Assembly (NCBI RefSeq): GCF_000429165.1
Contig: NZ_AUBI01000014.1
Coordinates: 1-64,000 of the forward strand
DNA length: 64,000 bases
Reading direction: 5' to 3'
Source of the DNA: Acetobacter nitrogenifigens DSM 23921 = NBRC 105050
GTDB taxonomy: Bacteria > Pseudomonadota > Alphaproteobacteria > Acetobacterales > Acetobacteraceae
A program made the position numbers and the translations under genes. The notes below the pieces were generated by a model. It had not been told where the DNA came from, searched no databases, and worked only from the letters and a program-made list of their open reading frames with translations. Each line of letters begins with the position of its first letter. Position 1 is the first letter of the stretch. Below are positions 26,917 to 35,090 of this stretch, one piece after another.

Positions 26917-28326
26917 TCAGGAAGCGCCGGGCGCTGGCGCCGTCCGCCGCGCCGCCGCGCTGACGAGGCGGCTTCCGCCGCCTGTCTGGACCTCGAAGAT
27001 CGCCAGCTCGCGCGTCGTTCTTCCATCCGGCGTCAGAGCGAAAACGCCGTCGACACCCGCGAAACCCTGCTGCCTCGTCAGCTCGGAAATCGGATATCCC
27101 GCGCCGCCGGTGGCCGTGTTCACAGCGCCCGCCAGCGCTCCCGCGTCGTAAGCCAGATCAGCAAGGGGCTTGGGCGTGCGATGCGTCTGGGCGACAAACG
27201 CCTGCACAAAGGCGCGGCGGTTGGCCGGATCGGGCGCGGCGTACCATGCCCCGGCCAACCCGCCCAGCTTGCCGGCAAACGCCGCCCACAGTCCCGGCCC
27301 CATAATCCGCACCTTGTCCCTCGTCACCTTGTTCGCAGCGAGGGCGTCGATCGTCGATTTCAGGGCGAGACCGGTATCGCCAAGAAGCAGCGCGTCGAAG
27401 GGCGGCGCAGCCAATTCCGCCGGCGCCGTCGCCGCAGGCGTAGCGACAGCGCCAGAAGCGGTGGACTGCCCCCCAGCGGAGGCTGTGTCGTCCGATCCAT
27501 CGAGGGGTCTTGGCGCGGCGACGGCCGAAGTGGCCCCCGGCGGATGATTGAGCGCCGCCGCAAGGTCCGGGGGAAGCGCGTCGGAAGCGCCCGAAGCCGC
27601 GCCATTGGCAGCGTCGACCCGACTTTGATACGCGGAAAGCGTGGCGACGCCGGTCGTAATCGCATCGGCCCCGGTCGCGTGATAGACGATCTGGGCCGGG
27701 GCCAGGCCACGCGCCTGACAGGACCGCGACAACGCCTCACCAAGAGCGCGCCCGAGCGGATTGTCCGGAAGAAAAGCAGCGAATTGCCGCCGTCCCTCGG
27801 CTTGAGCCGCCGACACCAGCCTGTCGACCTGCTGCTCAGGCGTGACGCCCAGAATCCAGACGCCGGGCTGCGCCTGAGCCACGTCGCTGGTGAACGCCAG
27901 CATCGGCGTTCCCGCCTGTCGCGCCATAGCCGAAATCTGCCCCGTATCCGCGCCGGTCAGGGGGCCAAGAATAATGCCGTCCCCGGAAGCAAGCGCCGCC
28001 TGCATGGCCGCCGCAGCGCCGCCGGTCGTGGCCGTGTCGTGTGCGTCGATCTGCAACGCGCCCGGGCTGCTCCCTGCGCCGCCTTGAGCCCCATGTCCTT
28101 GCGGACCGACCGCGCGGGACACCGATCCCGTGACAGCCAGACGCGCGGCGGCCAGCATCTCGCTCCCCAAAGCAGCGTTCGGACCGCTTAGCGGAAGGAT
28201 TACGCCTATAGTCTTCGAACCCGCCGCGCCAGCCGCTCCGGAGCCGGCTTCACCGCCGCCATTCGCGCACGCTGAAAGGGCCGCCAACGCAGTGACTGCG
28301 GTCAAAGCCATACAACGCCGCCCCAC
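26917..28326 (-). CDS. LpoA-like lipoprotein (penicillin-binding protein activator, periplasmic-binding fold)
   Basis: A lipoprotein with a type I periplasmic-binding-protein fold. From GTG 28326 it has 469 residues: a short signal with basic VGRRC, a hydrophobic stretch and the lipobox LSAC (lipidated Cys near residue 20), then IGVILPLSGPNAALGSEMLAA, the typical opening of branched-chain amino-acid-binding proteins and of LpoA's C-terminal domain. It lacks LpoA's TPR half. LpoA activates PBP1a from the outer membrane; that role is inferred mainly from its divergent arrangement with rsmI, as in E. coli yraM/yraL. The start is uncertain (ATG 28311 or 28425 also in frame; the latter overlaps rsmI). 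An ABC-transporter binding protein is the alternative. Confidence 0.75.
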   Translation of the reverse strand: MGRRCMALTAVTALAALSACANGGGEAGSGAAGAAGSKTIGVILPLSGPNAALGSEMLAAARLAVTGSVSRAVGPQGHGAQGGAGSSPGALQIDAHDTATTGGAAAAMQAALASGDGIILGPLTGADTGQISAMARQAGTPMLAFTSDVAQAQPGVWILGVTPEQQVDRLVSAAQAEGRRQFAAFLPDNPLGRALGEALSRSCQARGLAPAQIVYHATGADAITTGVATLSAYQSRVDAANGAASGASDALPPDLAAALNHPPGATSAVAAPRPLDGSDDTASAGGQSTASGAVATPAATAPAELAAPPFDALLLGDTGLALKSTIDALAANKVTRDKVRIMGPGLWAAFAGKLGGLAGAWYAAPDPANRRAFVQAFVAQTHRTPKPLADLAYDAGALAGAVNTATGGAGYPISELTRQQGFAGVDGVFALTPDGRTTRELAIFEVQTGGGSRLVSAAARRTAPAPGAS

Positions 28327-28412
28327 GGAAGCGCCGACAAAGCCGCCTTCGGACTTGCGCGTCGCACCGGATGGGGCGACAGCTTGGATGGCCCCGCGCA
28401 ACAGGAAGCCGC

Positions 28413-29447
28413 ATGTCCGATCCATCTTTCGCCTCTTCTTCTAAACGCCTCAGCGACGGGGACGACGCCGACGCCGCCCTCCCCCATAGCGAAGGATTGC
28501 GGCCACGTCATGTCCGCGATGACTCAACCAAGACCGACGCAGGGGAAGATCCTCCGGCTTACGAAAGCGAGGACCACGGACCCGTCCCGGGATCACAACG
28601 CGGCGGCCTGACGCTGGTCGCAACGCCGATCGGCAATCTCGGCGATCTCCCCCCTCGAGCCGTCGAAGCCATGCGGGACGCCGATCTGGTGCTCTGCGAG
28701 GACACGCGCGTCACGGCGCGGCTGTTCTCCGAGCACGGCATCTCGCCGCGATCAGAGGCCCTGCATGAACACAACGAACGCCAGCGAACGCCAGCTCTTG
28801 TCGAGCGTCTGCGGCGGGGCGCGCGGATCGCGCTGGTGTCGGACGCGGGCATGCCGCTTCTGTCTGACCCGGGTTATCGCCTCACCCGCGCCGCCATTGA
28901 CGCAGAAGTGCCAGTGACAGCGGTGCCCGGCCCGAACGCCGCACTGACTGCGCTGGTGCTGTCTGGCCTGCCGCCGCACCCTTTCCTCTTCCTTGGCTTC
29001 CCGCCGCCGCGCAGTGCGGCGCGGCGCAGCGCGTTCGCAACGTTGCGCGCAGCTGAACTGGCAGGGCTGCGAGCGACCCTGATATGGCACGAGGCGCCGC
29101 ACCGGTTGGGCGAGATGCTCGCCGACCTCGCCGCCGCCTTTGGCGACGGGCGCGCGGCCGTGGTGGCGCGGGAGCTGACCAAGCGTTTTGAGGAAGTGCG
29201 ACGCGGCGGCGCGGCGGAACTCGCCGCCGCCTACGCCGACAAACCGCCAAGGGGAGAGATTGTCGTACTGCTCGGTCCGCCCGACGAGGATGAGGCCGGG
29301 GCGGACGATCTCGATACGAGCCTGTCGCAGGCTTTGGAGACGCATTCGGTCAAAGACGCCGCGGCACTGGTAGCCGCCGCAAGCGGCCTGCCGCGAAAGC
29401 TGGTCTATGCCCGCGCTCTTGAGCTTTCCGCCGCCCGCAAGAAATGA
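28413..29447 (+). CDS. rsmI: 16S rRNA (cytidine-1402-2'-O)-methyltransferase RsmI
   Basis: Methylates the ribose of C1402 in the 16S rRNA decoding centre using SAM. The 344-residue protein has a charged N-terminal extension of about 65 residues and then the tetrapyrrole-methylase fold: LTLVATPIGNLGDLPPRA, DLVLCEDTRVT, LVSDAGMPLLSDPGYRL, VTAVPGPNAALTALVLSGLP and RELTKRFEEV, all diagnostic for RsmI. The start at 28413 has AGGAAG four bases upstream. It is divergent from the LpoA-like gene and converges with the phytochrome kinase gene, four bases from its stop codon. Confidence 0.95.
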   Translation: MSDPSFASSSKRLSDGDDADAALPHSEGLRPRHVRDDSTKTDAGEDPPAYESEDHGPVPGSQRGGLTLVATPIGNLGDLPPRAVEAMRDADLVLCEDTRVTARLFSEHGISPRSEALHEHNERQRTPALVERLRRGARIALVSDAGMPLLSDPGYRLTRAAIDAEVPVTAVPGPNAALTALVLSGLPPHPFLFLGFPPPRSAARRSAFATLRAAELAGLRATLIWHEAPHRLGEMLADLAAAFGDGRAAVVARELTKRFEEVRRGGAAELAAAYADKPPRGEIVVLLGPPDEDEAGADDLDTSLSQALETHSVKDAAALVAAASGLPRKLVYARALELSAARKK

Positions 29448-29451
29448 AGCC

Positions 29452-32253
29452 TTAAGCCGCTTTTCGCGCTCCGAGCGCGTCGATGATGGCCGAAATCACG
29501 GTCCGGACTTCGTAAGGTTTGGCGATGACCGGCGCATCGCTAAACTCCTTAAGACTCTCGATGCGGTCTGCGTAGCCGGTTGTCAGAATAAACGGCACGC
29601 CACGCGCGCGCAGCGCGAACGCCACGGCCTCACTGGTTTCGTCGCCGAGGTTAACGTCCAGCAGGACAACATCCGGTTCGGCAGCGTCTATGCAGACGAT
29701 CGCCTCTTCGACCGAACTCGCCGTCCTTACCTTGCAACCTTCGAGTTCGCCAAGGTCCTGCTCCACCTCGAGCGCGATCAGCAACTGGTCCTCGACCACC
29801 AGAACGTCTAGCCCATCAAGCGAGATATGGTCTCCCGTCACGTCACCCAGATCGGCTCGCTCATCATGAACGCCGATTCCGGCCTTCAGGGGCGGGCCGA
29901 AACTTCCGGTCAGCTGGGCCGCGTCCACCCGTTCGACCCAATCGTCGCCAAAGCGCGCCTCCCCGGCGTAGCGGACAGGAATTTCGAGCGTCACCTGCAA
30001 GCCAGCGGGATCGTAGGCGACCCGCGAAGCCCCCCCGAGTTCATACGCCATGCCCCGTTCGATCAATGCGGAGCCGAAGCCGCGCCTGACCGGCTCCCCA
30101 ACCTGTGGTCCGCCCTCCTCCCGCCAGGACAGAATCCACATCTTTCCGTCGGCCGACAGACGCCACTTAATGCGCACGCCGCCGCCGGATACGCTGAGGG
30201 CGCCGTATTTCGCGGCGTTCGTAGCCAGCTCGTGCACGGTCAGAGCCGTGACAGAAAGCGCTTCGCCCTCAAGCCACAAGGCGGGACCATCCAGCACGAT
30301 CGATCGCCGGCCGTCGGAGTACGGCTCAAGCTCGCTCTCCAGCATATCTCTCAGCATCCCTCCCCCGGAGGTGCGGACGATCTGATCGTGAGCAGAAGCG
30401 AGAGACCTTACCCGCCCGCGCATGTGGTGCAGATGCTCATCCACCGCCCGCCCCTCGGGCGCCCGTTGCATAACGAGAGACTGCACGACGGCGAGGATAT
30501 TCTTGACCCTGTGCGTCAGCTCCTCGTTCAGGGTGCGCAACCGCTCGTCGTTCGAAGCGCGCTCGGCGAGCATGCGCTGATGGTAGGCTCCCATGACTTC
30601 AATCAACGCGGATCGCAGCAACCCCGCGACCTCGACGTCTTCATCGCTCCACGGCAGGGCGTGTCCGATAATGAAATCGCCATAGAGAGTGAAAGAATTC
30701 TCCGCTTTTGCGTCACCGTCTCGCTCGCTCCCCGCCGGAACGCCTTCGAGAGCGTTTTCCGCAGCGACAGGGTCGCCGCCTCCGGATCCGTCATGCTCTT
30801 GCCGTATTTCCTCGCGCAGCTTGTAGATGAGTTGCAGCGCCTCATTGCGAAACAGGAACAGGTAGTTTCCCGGCTCGGACGAAATCGGCACAACCATGAC
30901 CCCGGCGATCCCAGGCGCCACAAGCGACACGTCGGAAAGCGTTCCGACCAGTTTGCGTGTGCTCCAAAGCTGCGAGCCCGCGCGCTCAAGCGCGAGTTCC
31001 ACGAACGGGCCAACTACGCTCGGGGCGGCTCCACACGGCGTCCATTCTCCCCCCAACCAAAGAGCCGCGCCGTCACACGGAACAAACGCCTTCAGCTCCC
31101 CGAGCCGAGTCCGCAAATGCATCGGCATGTCGGAAGCGCGGGCCGCCTCCTTCAGAAATCTGTCGATGAAGGCGAGCGTGCCGCGCGTGTAACGCAGCCG
31201 ATTGGTCCGCAGCAACGTGACGATCTGAAGAGAGACGTACTCCCCGAACATCTTGACGAGAACACGTTGCGCCTGCGTCAGGCGTCTGGGCGTCCTGTGA
31301 TGACAGACGAAGCCGCCCCATGGCTCGTCGTCTGCGATCAGGATATTGGATATGGCCGCCCGCGCGTTCAGACACTCCAATGTCGCGCCAGCCCTTGTCA
31401 GGTGCGCGGGAGCAAGGCCATCCGAAGTCGCGTCCGTCGCATCGACCCGCGCGCGCTCACCCGATAAAACGGGGATCGGCTCAGCCCGCGTATCCGCCAG
31501 CATGCGAAATCGAGTGCCTGGATAAGGTGACAAATCGTGCGACGGCAGCAGATTTTCAGCGAAACGCCGGCGCAACAGGCTGGGCATCGCGGGGTAGCGC
31601 GCTTCCGCCACCACCAGACTGAGCCCCTCCGGCTGATAGCGAAAGAACACAACCCGATCGAAACGCAGCGTATCCCGCAGGAGACGGACAACAGCGTCGA
31701 ACAGATCCGGAAGGGAACTGATATCGCGCATCCGATCAACCATTGTGCGGAGCGCCACCAGATAGGCTCCCGAATCCTCCCCGGGTAGGACGGGTTCGAA
31801 CTCAATCACCACGCGATCAGGTCCATCGAACGCCGAGACATCAAACGCCTCGCCCGACGGCAGCGCCATGTGAAAGAACAGGACCGGACGACGCACCCGT
31901 GGCGTCGCGCCCAGCGCCTTCCTGATTGCGCGAGCCGCCTCGGCTCCCAGAAGCTGCTCGATAGAACGACCCGGAATATCCCCGGCTACCCCGAGCATTT
32001 CGGGCGCATTCGCCGAAAAATGCGTAGCTGCGCGCATAGCTGCGTCAAATGCGATGAGGCAGCTATGTGGCGAGACAGTCCGCGGGATCGGCGGGTTCGT
32101 CTTGTAAGAAGGAAATGTGGCGGACGCAGCTCTGGTCGCTTCGTCGTCAACCTGCATGTCCGCATCGAAAGACCCGAACCAACCTTGCCCGCCGTCACCT
32201 CTTTCGGCGGCGTACAGATGCGCAGAAGAGCTGCGGGGACGTCCCGCGCTCAT
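29452..32253 (-). CDS. Degenerate bacteriophytochrome-like hybrid histidine kinase (PAS-GAF-PHY-HWE kinase-REC)
   Basis: A 933-residue hybrid sensor kinase. Domains: phytochrome PAS (about 45-150), GAF (about 175-345, with GGFVCHHRTPRRLT), PHY (about 355-555), an HWE/HisKA_2 kinase (LTHRVKN, phosphoacceptor His 581; HELATNAAKYGAL near 674; WREEGGP near 710) and a receiver domain (VVLLDVNLG, acceptor Asp 866; Lys 912). Bilin-binding residues are eroded: the N-terminal C-D-x-E-P-I-H region reads YKTNPPIP without the Cys, the PASDIP motif reads PSHDLS, the SPxH histidine is replaced in AGATLECL, and PRxSF of the tongue reads AENSF. The CHH motif is kept. No heme oxygenase gene is nearby. It may bind bilin non-covalently or sense something other than red light. 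Confidence 0.85.
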   Translation of the reverse strand: MSAGRPRSSSAHLYAAERGDGGQGWFGSFDADMQVDDEATRAASATFPSYKTNPPIPRTVSPHSCLIAFDAAMRAATHFSANAPEMLGVAGDIPGRSIEQLLGAEAARAIRKALGATPRVRRPVLFFHMALPSGEAFDVSAFDGPDRVVIEFEPVLPGEDSGAYLVALRTMVDRMRDISSLPDLFDAVVRLLRDTLRFDRVVFFRYQPEGLSLVVAEARYPAMPSLLRRRFAENLLPSHDLSPYPGTRFRMLADTRAEPIPVLSGERARVDATDATSDGLAPAHLTRAGATLECLNARAAISNILIADDEPWGGFVCHHRTPRRLTQAQRVLVKMFGEYVSLQIVTLLRTNRLRYTRGTLAFIDRFLKEAARASDMPMHLRTRLGELKAFVPCDGAALWLGGEWTPCGAAPSVVGPFVELALERAGSQLWSTRKLVGTLSDVSLVAPGIAGVMVVPISSEPGNYLFLFRNEALQLIYKLREEIRQEHDGSGGGDPVAAENALEGVPAGSERDGDAKAENSFTLYGDFIIGHALPWSDEDVEVAGLLRSALIEVMGAYHQRMLAERASNDERLRTLNEELTHRVKNILAVVQSLVMQRAPEGRAVDEHLHHMRGRVRSLASAHDQIVRTSGGGMLRDMLESELEPYSDGRRSIVLDGPALWLEGEALSVTALTVHELATNAAKYGALSVSGGGVRIKWRLSADGKMWILSWREEGGPQVGEPVRRGFGSALIERGMAYELGGASRVAYDPAGLQVTLEIPVRYAGEARFGDDWVERVDAAQLTGSFGPPLKAGIGVHDERADLGDVTGDHISLDGLDVLVVEDQLLIALEVEQDLGELEGCKVRTASSVEEAIVCIDAAEPDVVLLDVNLGDETSEAVAFALRARGVPFILTTGYADRIESLKEFSDAPVIAKPYEVRTVISAIIDALGARKAA

Positions 32254-32707
32254 GACGCGGGGGGCTTCGAGGGGGTCAAAGTCAGGCTTCGCAAAGAGCC
32301 GCGTTCGATGAGGGAAAAGACGGCGCGACGTCGCACGAGCCTTCCGCCGTATTTTGGGGAAATTCTTCTCCCACTTCGACTGATCGCCAACGCCGCTATA
32401 GTCATGCCCCCCGACATGCCGCCTGCCGCCTTATGGACCGCCCCGATCCAGAGCGTCCAGCCGACTGCATATTTAAGTTCTCATAACTCTCAAGACGTCA
32501 CTTCGCAAATTCTCCGCATTTCCAATCGGCTTTCTTCTCTCCTCGCGTAGTTGTCACGCGTCCCGTTCGCCTGCGTCGCCCCAGTCTCCGCCCTCACCTC
32601 CCCACGCACTGGGTCGGGCTCAATCCCCGCCACCCGATTCACGGCGCCGCTTAACGGAACGCCCCGACAGCGCTATGAACAGAGGATGAACATCAGCAGG
32701 CATCGTC
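32254..32707. other. Divergent intergenic region between the phytochrome kinase and rarA
   Basis: About 450 bases without a supported gene. A moderately AT-rich stretch near 32465-32555 could hold promoters. The ATG of rarA at 32708 is preceded by CAGCAGG. I see no clear operator or terminator. Confidence 0.4.
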
Positions 32708-34102
32708 ATGGCGTCGCACCGTAACGCCCCCGATCCGGGCGACGATCTCTTCGGCGGAAGCCCGCCCGCCTCCGGCGGCGCGCGAGCGGACGGACATGCG
32801 CTGTCCGGGGGCGGGCGGCCCGCCGCCAACCAGCCGCTCGCCGACCGGCTGCGCCCGCGTCGGCTGGAAGATGTAGTCGGCCAGGATCACCTCCTCGGCC
32901 CCGACGGCGCGCTGACCCGGATGCTGGCGCGCGGCACGCTCGCCAGCCTGATCCTCTGGGGCGGACCGGGCGTCGGCAAGACCACCATCGCGCGACTGCT
33001 CGCTGACGCGGCCTCCCTCCGGTTCATGCAAATTTCGGCGGTGTTCTCGGGCGTCGCCGATCTGAAGCGCGCTTTCGACGACGCGCGCCGCCTCGCCGGA
33101 ACGGGGCGCGGCACGCTGCTGTTCGTCGACGAAATTCACCGCTTCAATCGCGCCCAGCAGGACGGCTTCCTGCCCGTCGTGGAGGACGGAACCATCGTGC
33201 TCGTCGGCGCCACGACGGAGAATCCCTCCTTCGCGCTGAATTCGGCGCTGCTTTCCCGTTGTCAGGTGATGGTGCTGCGTCGACTGGATGACGCGGCGCT
33301 CGAAGCGTTGCTCGTCAGGGCGGAGGAAGAGGCGGGACATGTCCTCCCTCTCACCGAGCCTGCGCGAGCGACATTGCGTGCGATGGCCGATGGCGACGGG
33401 CGATATCTGCTCAACATGGTGGAGCAGATCCTCGCGCTGAACGCACCGGAGCCGCTCGACCCGCAGGCGCTCGCTTCGCTGCTGGCCAAACGGGCCGTTC
33501 TGTACGACCGGGACCGGGAGGAGCACTACAACCTCATCTCCGCGCTGCATAAATCCCTGCGCGGATCTGACCCGGACGCGGCGCTCTACTGGTTCGCCCG
33601 CATGCTGGAGGGCGGCGAGGACCCGCGTTACCTCGCGCGCCGCCTGACGCGTTTCGCCGCCGAAGACGTCGGCATGGCCGACCCCTCGGCGCTCCGGCTG
33701 GCCATCGCAGCGTGGGAGACCTACGAGCGGCTCGGCTCACCCGAGGGAGAACTGGCGCTGGCGCAACTGGTCGTGCATCTTGGAACGGCGCCAAAGTCGA
33801 ACGCAGTCTACAAGGCCTACGGCGCAGCGCGGCGAGCCGCCAAGGCGACCGGCAGCCTGATGCCGCCGGCTCATATTCTCAACGCTCCGACGAAGCTTAT
33901 GAAGGAAATCGGCTACGGCGTGGGGTATCAGTATGACCATGACGCCGACGACGCCTTCTCCGGTCAGAATTACTTCCCCGACGAGATGGAGCGGCAGAGT
34001 TTCTATCGGCCGACCGGGCGTGGATACGAACACGAAATCAAGCGAAGACTGGACACATGGACGCGAATGAGGGCAAGCCGCGCCTCCGAAGAAGAAACGT
34101 GA
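32708..34102 (+). CDS. rarA: Replication-associated recombination protein A (RarA/MgsA AAA+ ATPase)
   Basis: A clamp-loader-like AAA+ ATPase acting at stalled replication forks. The 464-residue protein has an N-terminal [17 protein letters not shown], Walker [10 protein letters not shown] near residue 85, Walker [11 protein letters not shown] near 140, sensor 1 GATTENPSF, and the C-terminal MgsA tetramerisation region with [20 protein letters not shown], ending in [15 protein letters not shown]. An N-terminal Gly/Ala/Pro extension of about 45 residues precedes the conserved part. The pseudouridine synthase follows after 10 bases on the same strand. Confidence 0.95.
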   Translation: MASHRNAPDPGDDLFGGSPPASGGARADGHALSGGGRPAANQPLADRLRPRRLEDVVGQDHLLGPDGALTRMLARGTLASLILWGGPGVGKTTIARLLADAASLRFMQISAVFSGVADLKRAFDDARRLAGTGRGTLLFVDEIHRFNRAQQDGFLPVVEDGTIVLVGATTENPSFALNSALLSRCQVMVLRRLDDAALEALLVRAEEEAGHVLPLTEPARATLRAMADGDGRYLLNMVEQILALNAPEPLDPQALASLLAKRAVLYDRDREEHYNLISALHKSLRGSDPDAALYWFARMLEGGEDPRYLARRLTRFAAEDVGMADPSALRLAIAAWETYERLGSPEGELALAQLVVHLGTAPKSNAVYKAYGAARRAAKATGSLMPPAHILNAPTKLMKEIGYGVGYQYDHDADDAFSGQNYFPDEMERQSFYRPTGRGYEHEIKRRLDTWTRMRASRASEEET

Positions 34103-34112
34103 GGACGGTATT

Positions 34113-35087
34113 ATGAGTGTGGCCATGTTGACGGTGAGCGAGGACGAGGCCGATATCCGGCTCGACCGCTATTTCCGACGCCACTACCCGCACCTCACAC
34201 AGGGCGCGTTACAGAAGCTGTGCCGTACGGGACAAATTCGTGTGGACGGCAAGCGCGTCGAGGCCAGCACGCGCCTAACGCCCGGCCAATCGGTCCGCGT
34301 GCCGCCGATCCCCGTGGCCGCCGGCCCCGCCCGCGATGCGCCAAAGACGCTGGACCCGCGTCTGGCGCGCGAAATCCAGGGTATGGTCGTCTATTCCGAC
34401 AAGCAACTCATCGTCCTGAACAAGCCCTCCGGGCTCGCGACGCAGGGCGGCCCCGGCATCACGCATCACGTCGACATGATGCTCGACGGGCTGCGCGAAG
34501 GGGACGATCCGCGCCCCCGGCTCGTGCACCGCATCGACCGCGACACGTCCGGCCTGCTGCTGCTGGCCCGCACGCCGGGCGTCGCGGCGAAGCTGGCGGC
34601 CCTGTTTCGCGGGCGGGACGTAAAAAAAACCTACTGGGCCGTGGTGGTCGGACGGCCGGACCCACTTTCGGGGGAGATCGATCAACCGCTCGCACGGCTG
34701 GGCGCGGGTCCCGGCTCCATCACCGTCCCCGCGCAACGCGACGACGAGGACGCGCAGTTCGCCCGCACCGAATACGAAGTGCTCGACTCCGCCGGCAAAA
34801 AATTCTCCTGGCTGGGCCTCTCGCCCCTGACCGGCCGGACGCATCAGTTGCGTGTGCATTGCGAGTCCATCGGCACGCCAATCCTCGGCGACCCGAAATA
34901 CGGCGCCGAAAAAGCGCACGCCGACGGCTTTACAGATCGGCTGCACCTGCACGCGCGCAGCCTCGTGCTGCCGCATCCCGCTGGCGGATGGCTGGAAGTC
35001 AGCGCCGAATTGCCGCCACATATGCGCGAGACTTTCCGCGCGCTCGGGTTCACGGCTGGCTCCACGCCGGCGCCGCGCAGGAGGTAG
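34113..35087 (+). CDS. RluA-family pseudouridine synthase with S4 domain (RluC/RluD type)
   Basis: Isomerises uridines in 23S rRNA. The 324-residue protein has an N-terminal S4 RNA-binding domain (about 15-65: IRLDRYFRRHYPHLTQGALQ), then the catalytic core with LNKPSGLATQGG, the active-site motif HRIDRDTSGLLLLAR (catalytic Asp near residue 141) and GRTHQLRVH. This order is typical of RluC/RluD. The exact target uridines cannot be read from sequence. The ATG at 34113 has GAGGA upstream. It starts 10 bases after rarA and ends three bases before asmA. Confidence 0.92.
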   Translation: MSVAMLTVSEDEADIRLDRYFRRHYPHLTQGALQKLCRTGQIRVDGKRVEASTRLTPGQSVRVPPIPVAAGPARDAPKTLDPRLAREIQGMVVYSDKQLIVLNKPSGLATQGGPGITHHVDMMLDGLREGDDPRPRLVHRIDRDTSGLLLLARTPGVAAKLAALFRGRDVKKTYWAVVVGRPDPLSGEIDQPLARLGAGPGSITVPAQRDDEDAQFARTEYEVLDSAGKKFSWLGLSPLTGRTHQLRVHCESIGTPILGDPKYGAEKAHADGFTDRLHLHARSLVLPHPAGGWLEVSAELPPHMRETFRALGFTAGSTPAPRRR

Positions 35088-35090
35088 GAA

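Noticed and set aside
29827-31467. Plus-strand open frame (546 codons) opposite the phytochrome kinase
   Set aside because: Shadow frame; no motifs, while the minus strand encodes a full multi-domain kinase.
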